The translations under genes were made by a program, and so were the position numbers. From contig JAVWEG010000017.1 in NCBI GenBank assembly GCA_036641735.1, positions 1 through 33,464 on the forward strand: a stretch of 33,464 nucleotides of DNA, in the 5' to 3' direction. The notes beneath the pieces were generated by a model, which saw only the letters and a program-made list of their open reading frames with translations, ran no database searches and was not told the origin of the DNA. Within the stretch, counting starts at the first letter, position 1, and each line of letters starts with the position of its first letter. The stretch comes from JAGPHI01 sp036641735 (GTDB lineage: Bacteria > Bacillota > Clostridia > Oscillospirales > Ruminococcaceae). This document shows, piece by piece, positions 15,283 to 22,894 of the stretch.

Positions 15283-15311
15283 ATTATATCAAAAGCTTAC
15301 AAAAAAATCAA
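15283..15311 (-). promoter_or_regulatory. Promoter of the tRNA pair
   Basis: Minus-strand TTGATT (15306-15311), 17-bp spacer, TATAAT (15283-15288, exact consensus). It lies about 40 bp upstream of tRNA-Thr, directly after the rsmA stop codon. Confidence 0.75.
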
Positions 15312-15329
15312 GTACTATTTTCATCAAAT

Positions 15330-16175
15330 TTAAATCAAATTGCTAATCTTTGCATAATCTTCCAGTGTCAATTGCTCAGGGCGCACATTTACTTCTTTAT
15401 CGCACTTTAATAATGCCGATATTACGTCTTGTTTATTGCAAGCAAGTCCACTTGATATTGAATTTGCGGCAGTTTTACGTCTTTGTGAAAAAGCTGCCTT
15501 TATCACCATAAACATTCTTTCGGTGCTGCACGGCAATACAGGGGGCGATTTATGCACCTTTAGGCGGATAACTGCGCTTGTTACGCGCGGCGGCGGATAA
15601 AAGCTACCGGGCTGTACACTAAAAAGCTGTTGCGGCTGTGAATAATAATGCACAGCATAGCTGATAGCGCCCGCTTCACGCGTGCCACATTCAGCGCATA
15701 TGCGCTGTGCCGCCTCTTTTTGCACCATTACAGTAATTTGCTCTATTGCAAGGCGCTCCTCAAGCAGTTTCATTAAAATAGGGCTTGTAATATAATACGG
15801 TAAATTGGCGCATACAGCCACAGGCATATCGCCAAATTCATCTTGCAAAATCTGTTTTAAATCGCACTTTAATACGTCTGCCGTAATTATTTTTATATTG
15901 TCAAAATCGGCAAGAGTCTCCTTTAAAAGTATCGGCAATCGAGTATCTACCTCTATTGCCACTACTTTTTTTGCTCGTTTAGCAAGCTCTTGAGTAAGCA
16001 CACCAATACCGGGGCCTATCTCAAGCACTCCCCATTCCTTTGTAATGCCCGAAGCATCAACTATTTTAGGGCAAATACCTGAATTTACTATAAAGTTTTG
16101 CCCAAATCCCTTTGATAAATTAAAACCGTAACGGTCGCATAAAGAGCGAATATATCCTAAATCAGTTAAATTCAT
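15330..16175 (-). CDS. rsmA: 16S rRNA (adenine1518-N6/adenine1519-N6)-dimethyltransferase RsmA (KsgA)
   Basis: Dimethylates the two adjacent adenines in the 3' terminal helix of 16S rRNA during small-subunit maturation. The 281-residue protein has SKGFGQNFIVN (residues 21-31), motif I LEIGPGIGVLT (51-61), the acidic strand-2 end AIEVD (73-77), and the catalytic NLPYYIT (124-130). Length matches the family (270-290). The ATG lies 4 bp after the S41 protease stop with only a weak GAGAAA ribosome site, so translation is probably coupled. No hairpin terminator is evident after it, only the tRNA promoter. Confidence 0.95.
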   Translation of the reverse strand: MNLTDLGYIRSLCDRYGFNLSKGFGQNFIVNSGICPKIVDASGITKEWGVLEIGPGIGVLTQELAKRAKKVVAIEVDTRLPILLKETLADFDNIKIITADVLKCDLKQILQDEFGDMPVAVCANLPYYITSPILMKLLEERLAIEQITVMVQKEAAQRICAECGTREAGAISYAVHYYSQPQQLFSVQPGSFYPPPRVTSAVIRLKVHKSPPVLPCSTERMFMVIKAAFSQRRKTAANSISSGLACNKQDVISALLKCDKEVNVRPEQLTLEDYAKISNLI

Positions 16176-16178
16176 TGT

Positions 16179-17477
16179 CTATTTCTCTGCGCCTTGAGAT
16201 GCCGATGTAACTTTGGATGAAGAAACGGCATCGCTATTAGGTGCAATTCCTTTAGCTACGTCCTCTTTAGTGCGCAAGCTTTGTGCCACTTCTATAGCTC
16301 GCAATATCTGTGGATCGCTTTCCATAGTGAAATCTAAAAAGTTTTGCTCCTCTTCGGGCTTTAGCGCAATTTCCTCATCAGGTATTAGCCCTGTGCCATC
16401 AAAGGTTTCGCCTTTAGATGTAAGCAATTTGCCCGTGGTAAACGATATAGCAGACGAATCCGCAAGCCTTACAGGGGCGCACTGAATAGTACCCTTGCCG
16501 TAAGTTTTCACTCCCACAAGCTTTCCTTTACCAAAATCTCGTATAGACGTAGCAAATAGCTCCGCCGCACTGGCTGTATCTTTATTGGTAAGCACCACCA
16601 TTGGTATTTTTACTTCACTTGCATCAGATAATCCGAGACTGCGCACTATTCCGTCTTTATCCTCTGTAGAGCCTATAGCACCCGACGGGCATAGCACATC
16701 TATTGTATCCACAGCACCCTGCAATAAGCCTCCTGCGTTATTACGTACATCAAATACAAGCGCATTGGCACCTTTATCCTGCAAATCACGCACAGCGGCA
16801 TCTACTTCGGCAGCCGTTTTATTATTAAAAGTTAATATCTTCACATATCCTGTTTTTTTGCCTTCAGGCATCTGATACTCTACGCTCTTTGTTTCGTATG
16901 GTGTGCGGCGCAACACTACAGGAGGCTGCTCCTCCGCCATCATATTAATATAGGTAATCGTTACGTCCGTACCCTGCTCTCCGCGCAAAAGCGCCTGTAC
17001 TTGGTCTATTGTAAGTGTTTTTACGTCTATATCACCTATTTTGGTAATGGTAAAATCTTTTTCAATGGCTGCTGCCGCGGCAGGAGAATCTGCATACACG
17101 CGTAGCACACGCGCATATCCGCTCGCAAGCTTTGCTACATCTATGCCTACACCTACTACCTTGCCGTTTTGGATATCCAAAAGCTCTTGATATTGCGCTG
17201 TGGTGTAATATTTGGCATTTTTACCGTCTCCAATACCTGCCATATATCCTGCGCTCATCATATCCAGCAATGCCGAATCTTGTATTTCACCAAAATAATC
17301 GGCGCGTACACGTTTGTCAATCTCGGCAATTTTATTATACATTATCTCTTTTTCACGTACCGACGATACCGTTTTATCAAAAATCTTCATCGACATAATC
17401 ATAGTGATGGAGAATGTAACCGTCATTGCTATAAGCGCAATGGCAACCGCTAAATTTACCGAAATCTTTTTATTCAT
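16179..17477 (-). CDS. S41-family C-terminal processing peptidase (CtpA/CtpB type)
   Basis: Membrane-anchored serine protease that trims or degrades exported proteins. The 432-residue protein has an N-terminal helix (about residues 8-30), a PDZ domain (about 100-180; VVGVGIDVAKLASGYARVLRVY), and the S41 catalytic core with GYVKILTF, LVFDVRNNAGGLL, the catalytic serine in NKDTASAAELFA and the catalytic lysine in KTYGKGTIQ. A disordered Ser-rich tail follows. GGAGAG precedes the ATG. It follows the EnvC-like hydrolase gene by 18 bp, a common arrangement next to ftsEX, and may control turnover of cell-wall hydrolases. Confidence 0.93.
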   Translation of the reverse strand: MNKKISVNLAVAIALIAMTVTFSITMIMSMKIFDKTVSSVREKEIMYNKIAEIDKRVRADYFGEIQDSALLDMMSAGYMAGIGDGKNAKYYTTAQYQELLDIQNGKVVGVGIDVAKLASGYARVLRVYADSPAAAAAIEKDFTITKIGDIDVKTLTIDQVQALLRGEQGTDVTITYINMMAEEQPPVVLRRTPYETKSVEYQMPEGKKTGYVKILTFNNKTAAEVDAAVRDLQDKGANALVFDVRNNAGGLLQGAVDTIDVLCPSGAIGSTEDKDGIVRSLGLSDASEVKIPMVVLTNKDTASAAELFATSIRDFGKGKLVGVKTYGKGTIQCAPVRLADSSAISFTTGKLLTSKGETFDGTGLIPDEEIALKPEEEQNFLDFTMESDPQILRAIEVAQSLRTKEDVAKGIAPNSDAVSSSKVTSASQGAEK

Positions 17478-17495
17478 ATTGCTCTCCTATAGTAA

Positions 17496-18638
17496 CTATT
17501 TAGTTACATATTTCATCGGGTTTACAGGTGTGCCGTATTCGTCTATCTCAAAATGCAAATGCGCACCTGTAGATTGCCCTGTGCTGCCTACATATCCTAT
17601 TTTATCGCCCTTTGCCACTATTTGCCCATCAGACACAGCCCTTGCAGACATATGTCCGTATACGCTTACCACACCGCCACCGTGTGATATCTTTACGCAA
17701 GTGCCATACGTCCAATGCGCCGCAGTAGATACAGTACCTGCCGCCGCCGCATATATAGGTGTGCCTGTAGGTGCAGGTATATCTATACCGCGGTGATTAT
17801 CTGCACGCTCGCCAAAGCCGGAGCTGAGACTGTAGCGTCCCGGTAAAGGCCACATAAATTCACCGCCCACAAATGCGCCGCCCTGTGTATCCTGAGACAC
17901 CCATTCTATCCATTTGCGTTCATATTCCTTGCGTTCTTCCTCTGTAGCTTCTCGTTCCTTTTGCTGCTCTTTTTTTAATGCAGCAGCAGCTTCCATATCT
18001 TTTTGCGCCTTTATCATACTTTGCTCATACGCAGCTTTTATACGCTCTGCTTCAGCTTTTTGCTGTTCCAAGTCCTTTAGCTGCGCATCTATTTCGGCGG
18101 CAAGAGCCTCAAGCTCCGCTTGCTGTGTGCGCATCAAATTAAGCATATCCGTATCGTGCTTCGCAATATGCTGTAAATTTTCAGATACACGCAAAAACTG
18201 GCTAAAGTCTTTCACACCAAGTATCGTAGATAGTCCGCTACGGTCGTTAGATTCGTATATTGCCACTAAGCGTTCTTCAAACTTTGCCTTGTTATCGGCA
18301 ATTTCCAATATTTTTGCTGATATTTCAGCTTGTTTTTGCTCGAGAGCCGCTGTGGTATCCTCTATATTTTGCGTTAAAATAGTGATTTGCTGTTTTTGTA
18401 AATCTGCCTTTTGCGCATAAGCATTGCGCGTTTGCTGCGCTTTTTTCTTATTATTTTCTGTGGCAGCTATCTCTTTGTCTTTTTCTTTTACTTCTGCCGC
18501 CAGTTCATCTAGCTTTTGCTTTATTTCTGTGCCTTTATCGGCGGCCGCTGCCTGCAATACCAGCGGAGCAATAACAGTAGTAGCCATTAATATGGCTATT
18601 ACCATACATATTATACGAATAAGTTTTTTGTTTTGCAA
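17496..18638 (-). CDS. EnvC/PcsB-like murein hydrolase (coiled coil + M23 peptidase)
   Basis: Exported cell-separation hydrolase expected to be activated by FtsEX. It has a signal peptide, a long charged coiled coil (about residues 35-235, Lys/Glu/Gln rich), and a C-terminal LytM/M23 domain with HRGIDIPAP, YGHMS and HLHFEID, so all zinc ligands are present and it should be an active endopeptidase rather than a mere activator. An in-frame GTG at 18650 is possible, but the TTG at 18638 (MQNKKLIRII) is preferred because AGGTGG lies 8 bases before it. ftsX ends 17 bp upstream. Order ftsE-ftsX-hydrolase matches the functional complex. Confidence 0.92.
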   Translation of the reverse strand: MQNKKLIRIICMVIAILMATTVIAPLVLQAAAADKGTEIKQKLDELAAEVKEKDKEIAATENNKKKAQQTRNAYAQKADLQKQQITILTQNIEDTTAALEQKQAEISAKILEIADNKAKFEERLVAIYESNDRSGLSTILGVKDFSQFLRVSENLQHIAKHDTDMLNLMRTQQAELEALAAEIDAQLKDLEQQKAEAERIKAAYEQSMIKAQKDMEAAAALKKEQQKEREATEEERKEYERKWIEWVSQDTQGGAFVGGEFMWPLPGRYSLSSGFGERADNHRGIDIPAPTGTPIYAAAAGTVSTAAHWTYGTCVKISHGGGVVSVYGHMSARAVSDGQIVAKGDKIGYVGSTGQSTGAHLHFEIDEYGTPVNPMKYVTK

Positions 18639-18655
18639 GTGCTTGTCCACCTTTC

Positions 18656-19576
18656 TTATACTTTAAGATGCTTACGAATACTGGAAGTAGTGCCTACGCT
18701 GCCAAGTACTACACCAAACAGCAAAAACCCTACCACTACATACGGCCACACCACATTTATAGGCAATACACAAGAGGTAAACAGCGATAGCCACGATGCC
18801 TCAGGTGTAGCAAAATACCTCAATACCATACTGTACGAAAAGCATACAATAATACTGGATAAAATACCCGATAATGCGCCAACCGTAACGCCTTCCACGA
18901 AAAACGGCAAGCGAATAAACGAATTAGTCGCGCCGACAAACTTCATAATATTAATTTCCTTGCGCCTTGCGAATACCGTAAGCCGAATGGTATTGCTGAT
19001 AACTACTATGCTTACTACCGCAAGCACAAGCACTAAGCCGATACCTGCAATATTTACTACTTTTTTCATATTTACAAGCACCGTAGACAGCTCTGTCGGT
19101 GTTTTCACTCTTTTTACACCTGCACAAGTACTCAAGGTTTTAGATACGCTTTCTACGTCCTCAGGATTTTGCACTGTTACTCTAAATGAAGCAGGAAGCG
19201 GATTTTCGGGGTTACCTGCCCCTGCATAGCCCTCTAATACGCTTGCATATTCTTCCATTTCCTCTTGCATCTCCGCCACAGCGGCTTCTTTGGATATATA
19301 AACATATGCGCGCACTGTTTCGCCCATATTCTTAATTGTACTTTCAATATTGGCAGTAGCCGCATCGTCTGCATCGTCTGATATAAATACTTCTACCGCG
19401 CTTTGGCTGCCAAGATACGTCATAAAGCTATTGAGATTAGTGGACAATAGCGCCGCTACACCCGTGATAACAAGGCAAGCTGTAAGCACACCAAACGATG
19501 CAAAGGTCATAAGACGATTAGCTATCATACTGTGCCAGCCCTGTTTTACTAAATACTTAAAGCTTGAAAATTTCAT
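18656..19576 (-). CDS. ftsX: Cell-division ABC transporter permease FtsX
   Basis: Membrane partner of FtsE that relays ATPase state to periplasmic or extracellular peptidoglycan hydrolases. The 306-residue protein has a short cytoplasmic lead, a first helix (about 20-45, MTFASFGVLTACLVITGVAALL), a large external loop (about 50-175) with the hydrolase-binding lobe, and three C-terminal helices. The characteristic ARRKEINIMKFVGATNSFIRLPFFVEG lies between the second and third helices. Its ATG overlaps the ftsE stop (ATGA, 19573-19576). Family length 295-310. Confidence 0.96.
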   Translation of the reverse strand: MKFSSFKYLVKQGWHSMIANRLMTFASFGVLTACLVITGVAALLSTNLNSFMTYLGSQSAVEVFISDDADDAATANIESTIKNMGETVRAYVYISKEAAVAEMQEEMEEYASVLEGYAGAGNPENPLPASFRVTVQNPEDVESVSKTLSTCAGVKRVKTPTELSTVLVNMKKVVNIAGIGLVLVLAVVSIVVISNTIRLTVFARRKEINIMKFVGATNSFIRLPFFVEGVTVGALSGILSSIIVCFSYSMVLRYFATPEASWLSLFTSCVLPINVVWPYVVVGFLLFGVVLGSVGTTSSIRKHLKV

Positions 19577-20256
19577 ATGCTTTGTGCCTCCAATCCCGTG
19601 GAGTCGCTCACTACCTCACCGTGGTCTATAGTGATAATGCGTTTATTAAAACGATGCGCAAGCTCCTGCTCGTGAGTAACCACTACTACAGTAGTACCCA
19701 CGGAATTAATAGCCTGCAAAAGCTCCATTATCTCTACGGAAAGCTCCGGATCAATATTGCCCGTAGGTTCATCGGCTATTATAATTTGCGGCGAATGTAC
19801 AAGCGCACGCGCAAGCGCTATACGCTGCTGTTCGCCGCCCGACATCTCCAAAGGCAAGCTGTATGCCTTATTGGCAAGCCCCACAAGCCCCAATACATAT
19901 GGCACTCTGCGCTTTATTTCCTTTTCGGGAATATTGGTAACGCGCATCGCAAACGCTACGTTTTCGTATGCTGTCATTGTAGGAATGAGGCGGAAATCCT
20001 GAAACACCACTCCAAGTCCTCTGCGCATATATGGTATGTCGCGCTGCTTTATTTTGTTAAGATTATATCCATTTACTATAACAGTACCCTCTGTGGCTAC
20101 CTCTTCACGCAAAATAAGCTTAAGAAAAGTGGATTTACCTGCGCCGGAATGTCCGAGTACGAACACAAATTCACCCTTTTTTATATCTATGTCCACGTCG
20201 TGCAATGCCACTATTCCGCCGGTATACACTTTTTTTACTGCGTTAAATTGTATCAT
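19573..20256 (-). CDS. ftsE: Cell-division ATP-binding protein FtsE
   Basis: ATPase of the FtsEX complex. The 227-residue protein has Walker A GHSGAGKS (residues 35-42), the FtsE-typical VVFQDFRLIPTMTAYENVAFAMRV Q-loop region, signature MSGGEQQRIALARAL, Walker B IIIADEPTGN and H-loop VVVTHEQ. A longer ORF reaches 20292, but MIQFNAV at 20256 is chosen because AAAGGAG lies 8 bases before it and family members begin there. It is the first gene of ftsE-ftsX-hydrolase-protease-rsmA. No convincing promoter was found in the 84-bp gap, only the upstream gene's terminator. Confidence 0.97.
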   Translation of the reverse strand: MIQFNAVKKVYTGGIVALHDVDIDIKKGEFVFVLGHSGAGKSTFLKLILREEVATEGTVIVNGYNLNKIKQRDIPYMRRGLGVVFQDFRLIPTMTAYENVAFAMRVTNIPEKEIKRRVPYVLGLVGLANKAYSLPLEMSGGEQQRIALARALVHSPQIIIADEPTGNIDPELSVEIMELLQAINSVGTTVVVVTHEQELAHRFNKRIITIDHGEVVSDSTGLEAQSI

Positions 20257-20300
20257 ATATGTCTCCTTTGCTATTTTGAGAAAGCAAAACATTGATATGA

Positions 20301-20335
20301 AAAACGGGCTCTCCGTTATTCGGTGCGCCCGTTTT
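20301..20335 (-). terminator. Terminator of the PucR-like regulator gene
   Basis: AAAACGGGC (20301-20309) pairs with GCCCGTTTT (20327-20335), with a further CCG/CGG pairing inside. The minus strand ends CCCGTTTTTC. It separates the regulator gene from ftsE. Confidence 0.8.
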
Positions 20336-20340
20336 GGCTG

Positions 20341-21426
20341 CTAATATTTAGCGGGATTGGCGCTTAAATATTTTTTTACCATCAATGCTACTTTAAACAC
20401 TATTGCATCGTCAAACTCGCGCAAATCAAGCCCTGTAAGCTTTTTAATCTTTTCAAGACGATACACTAAAGTATTACGATGTACGAACAAGCCACGGCTT
20501 GTTTCACTAACATTAAGATTATTTTCAAAAAAGCGCTGTATTGTAAACAAAGTCTCTGCATCAAGTGAATCTATGCTGCCTTGCTTAAACACTTCTTTTA
20601 AGAACATTTCGCACAGAGTAGTAGGCAATTGATAGATAAGACGGGCAATCCCCAAATTATCATAGCTGATAATGGACTGCTCTGTGTCGAACACCTTGCC
20701 CACTTCCATAGCTATCTGTGCCTCTTTAAAGCTTGTCGCAAGATCCTTTACATTTGCTATTGGCGTGCCTATGCCCACCACGCTCTTGATATAATGCTCA
20801 CCGTTGAGTGTATCCACTATACTGGAAGCAAGCTTTTCTATATCGCGCTGGTCTATTCCGCGCTTAATTTCCTTCACAAGCACAGTGTCGTTTTCGGAAA
20901 TATTAAACACAAAATCTTTTTGTTTATCGGGGAAAAGGCTGCTCACTACATCGTATGCCGAAATGTCTGTGCCGCTTGTTACACGTATTAGCAGCACCAC
21001 GCGTGATACATCTGTGGCAAAATGCAGCTCGCGCGCTTTTGCGTAAATGTCACCCGGCAAAATGTTGTCAAGCACTACATTTTTAATAAAATTAGCCTTG
21101 TCAAACTTTTCATCGTGATATTGCTTTATGTTTTGCATACTGATGGCAAGCAATGCCGCGTATTTGGTGGCAGACTCGTCTGTCCCCTCCACAAATACCG
21201 CATAATCGTTACGCTTGTTGGAGCTGAAAAGATGATAGGTGTAGCCCTCACGTGTAAATGAGTCGCCTGCCGTAAGACGATCCGATGCGATACTTTCGCG
21301 CACTTCGCCTATACGGTTTAAGTCAGAGCAAGAGATGATGGTGCCTGTTTCGTCTACTACTCCCACCATTCTATCTATAGCATCTTTCATTTGGTACACT
21401 ACGCCCTGAAAAACTCTGTTAGCCAT
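20341..21426 (-). CDS. PucR/CdaR-type transcriptional regulator
   Basis: A 361-residue regulator. The N-terminal part (about 1-125) resembles the CdaR sugar-diacid/GAF-like sensing region, including VGVVDETGTIISCSD. The middle (about 150-260) resembles a GGDEF-like fold with GIGTPIANVKDLATSFKEAQIAMEVG, usual in PucR proteins. The C-terminus carries the HTH_30 motif NLNVSETSRGLFVHRNTLVYRLEKIKKLTGLDLREFDDAIVFKVAL. An ORF extends 19 codons upstream, but MANRVFQG at 21426 fits the family start and has an AAGGG-type site. It has its own promoter and terminator, so it is a monocistronic neighbour of ftsEX. Target genes are unknown. Confidence 0.85.
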   Translation of the reverse strand: MANRVFQGVVYQMKDAIDRMVGVVDETGTIISCSDLNRIGEVRESIASDRLTAGDSFTREGYTYHLFSSNKRNDYAVFVEGTDESATKYAALLAISMQNIKQYHDEKFDKANFIKNVVLDNILPGDIYAKARELHFATDVSRVVLLIRVTSGTDISAYDVVSSLFPDKQKDFVFNISENDTVLVKEIKRGIDQRDIEKLASSIVDTLNGEHYIKSVVGIGTPIANVKDLATSFKEAQIAMEVGKVFDTEQSIISYDNLGIARLIYQLPTTLCEMFLKEVFKQGSIDSLDAETLFTIQRFFENNLNVSETSRGLFVHRNTLVYRLEKIKKLTGLDLREFDDAIVFKVALMVKKYLSANPAKY

Positions 21427-21504
21427 AATTCCCGTTTCCCTTCTTTGAGCTGCAATAATGCAAGCACTTGTGAATTTGAACAATAAGATATCCCTATGCT
21501 CTCT

Positions 21505-21533
21505 ATTTTACACAATGTTTATGACTTTTGCAA
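21505..21533 (-). promoter_or_regulatory. Sigma-A-like promoter for the PucR-like gene
   Basis: Minus-strand TTGCAA (21528-21533), 17-bp spacer, TAAAAT (21505-21510). It lies about 80 bp upstream of the chosen start. The rest of 21427-21671 is AT-rich with no other recognisable feature. Confidence 0.6.
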
Positions 21534-21671
21534 CATATTTCAACAAATAGTTTTGCAATTTATTGTGTAATACATAAAGAGCTCTCCACAATTTAACTAA
21601 ATAAGGGTAAACGCTCTTGCCTGTACACATAATACAATCTAAATGTGTGTAAATTTTGAAATTTAAGTTTA

Positions 21672-22373
21672 TCATAGCCACGTAATATTTTCCAGTTCCT
21701 TTGCAGTAATAGCCCTGTATCCGCCGCTGCCTAGCGTGCTATCAAGCTCTAACGCGCCTATAGCCACACGTCGCAAAGCATTTACTCCTGCACCATATAC
21801 ACCAAACATACGCTTTATTTGATGATACACCCCTTGCTTTAGTACTACGCGCGCCATATTATCTTTTTGCATATGCTCCGCCACTGCCGCAGACAAATGC
21901 GTGCCGTCCGCCAAAGTAACCCCGTTTGCAAATGCCGATATCATCTCGCTTGTAAGCGGTGTATCCAGCTCTACTTCATATGTTTTGCTTACGTGATGAC
22001 GAGGTGCTAATATATTGTGTGCAAAATCTCCGTCATCGGTAATAAGCACAAAGCCTGTACTGTTTTTATCCAGCCTGCCTGCCGGAAACAGCTCTCTGTT
22101 CGGATAATCGTTTTGCACAAGGCTTACTACAGTAATATCGTTTTTGTCGCGCGAGGCGCTCACTACGCCAAGCGGCTTATCAAGCATAATATATATATAT
22201 TCATCTGCACTCAAAGTTACGCCTTTATATTGCACCTCTGATGTATCATCTGCCTGCGCTCCCGAGTCCTTGCACACTGCACCGTTTAAACGCACAAGCC
22301 CACTTGCTATTGCCTTGCGCGCTTCACTACGCGTAAAGCCCTTCGCCGCAGCTATGTATTTATCTATTCGCAT
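21672..22373 (-). CDS. RsuA/RluB-family 16S/23S rRNA pseudouridine synthase
   Basis: Converts a specific uridine of rRNA to pseudouridine. The 233-residue protein has an N-terminal S4 RNA-binding domain (residues 1-55, MRIDKYIAAAKGFTRSEARKAI...GLVRLNG) and the catalytic domain with MLDKPLGVVSAS and the nucleophile Asp in PAGRLDKNSTG, followed by KTYEVELDTPLT and QGVYHQIKRMFGVYGAGVNALRR. An ORF extends 13 codons upstream, but MRIDKY at 22373 follows AAAGGAG. The size and single S4 domain fit RsuA (16S position 516) best. It follows the flagellar terminator. Confidence 0.92.
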   Translation of the reverse strand: MRIDKYIAAAKGFTRSEARKAIASGLVRLNGAVCKDSGAQADDTSEVQYKGVTLSADEYIYIMLDKPLGVVSASRDKNDITVVSLVQNDYPNRELFPAGRLDKNSTGFVLITDDGDFAHNILAPRHHVSKTYEVELDTPLTSEMISAFANGVTLADGTHLSAAVAEHMQKDNMARVVLKQGVYHQIKRMFGVYGAGVNALRRVAIGALELDSTLGSGGYRAITAKELENITWL

Positions 22374-22415
22374 ATGTACTCCTTTATAGTGATGGTACTC
22401 ATTAAAAAGCAAAGC

Positions 22416-22448
22416 GGAGCTACTGCAATGTTGTTTTGCAGTAGCTCC
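22416..22448 (-). terminator. Terminator of the fliD-fliS operon
   Basis: Perfect 13-bp stem GGAGCTACTGCAA (22416-22428) / TTGCAGTAGCTCC (22436-22448). The minus strand continues CGCTTTGCTTTTT. It lies 15 bp after the fliS stop. Confidence 0.85.
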
Positions 22449-22463
22449 TATATTATATATTAT

Positions 22464-22880
22464 TTATCCTATTGCCGCAAGTGTTGTAACTGGATTGTGA
22501 TGCTGTCCTTGCTGTATACGCACTATTTTTTCGCTTTGAGCAAAGGTGTCGCGCAGCTCCTCTACCATAGGCAATACGTCTTTAATAGGCGCTGCATTCA
22601 TACGCGCATTGCCCTCTATTATTTGCCTTGTAAAAAAGTCGTACAAGCTCGCCAAATTTTGAGATATCGGATATTTATGATCGAGCGTAGTGGTAAGATA
22701 ATTTAAAATGCTATGCGCTTTAGTAAGCGATTTATTTGCTGCAAGCACATTATTATCCTCAATAAACGCAATGCCCTGCTTCATCTGCTTTGCGGTTTCA
22801 TCGTACAGTCGCACAAGCATTTCTCCGTTTGTCATCGTCATTACAGATTGCTCTGTGTACCTTATATATGGATTATACAT
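22464..22880 (-). CDS. fliS: Flagellin export chaperone FliS
   Basis: Cytoplasmic chaperone that binds flagellin's C-terminus before export. The 138-residue protein has the family start YNPYIRYTEQSVMTMTNGEMLVRLYDETAKQMKQG, a four-helix bundle, and a central NKSLTKAHSILNYLTTTLD. The ATG at 22880 (MYNPY) is chosen over the one two codons upstream (22886) because GGAAGG then sits about 9 bases away and family members begin MxNPY. It lies 14 bp after fliD and closes the operon. The C-terminal tail is slightly longer than in Bacillus. Flagellin itself is not in the window. Confidence 0.93.
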   Translation of the reverse strand: MYNPYIRYTEQSVMTMTNGEMLVRLYDETAKQMKQGIAFIEDNNVLAANKSLTKAHSILNYLTTTLDHKYPISQNLASLYDFFTRQIIEGNARMNAAPIKDVLPMVEELRDTFAQSEKIVRIQQGQHHNPVTTLAAIG

Positions 22881-22894
22881 AATCATTCACCTTC

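Noticed and set aside
22187..22201. AT dinucleotide run in the RsuA-family gene as a phase-variation tract
   Set aside because: Only about seven units, and it simply encodes the family-compatible EYIYIM segment in frame.
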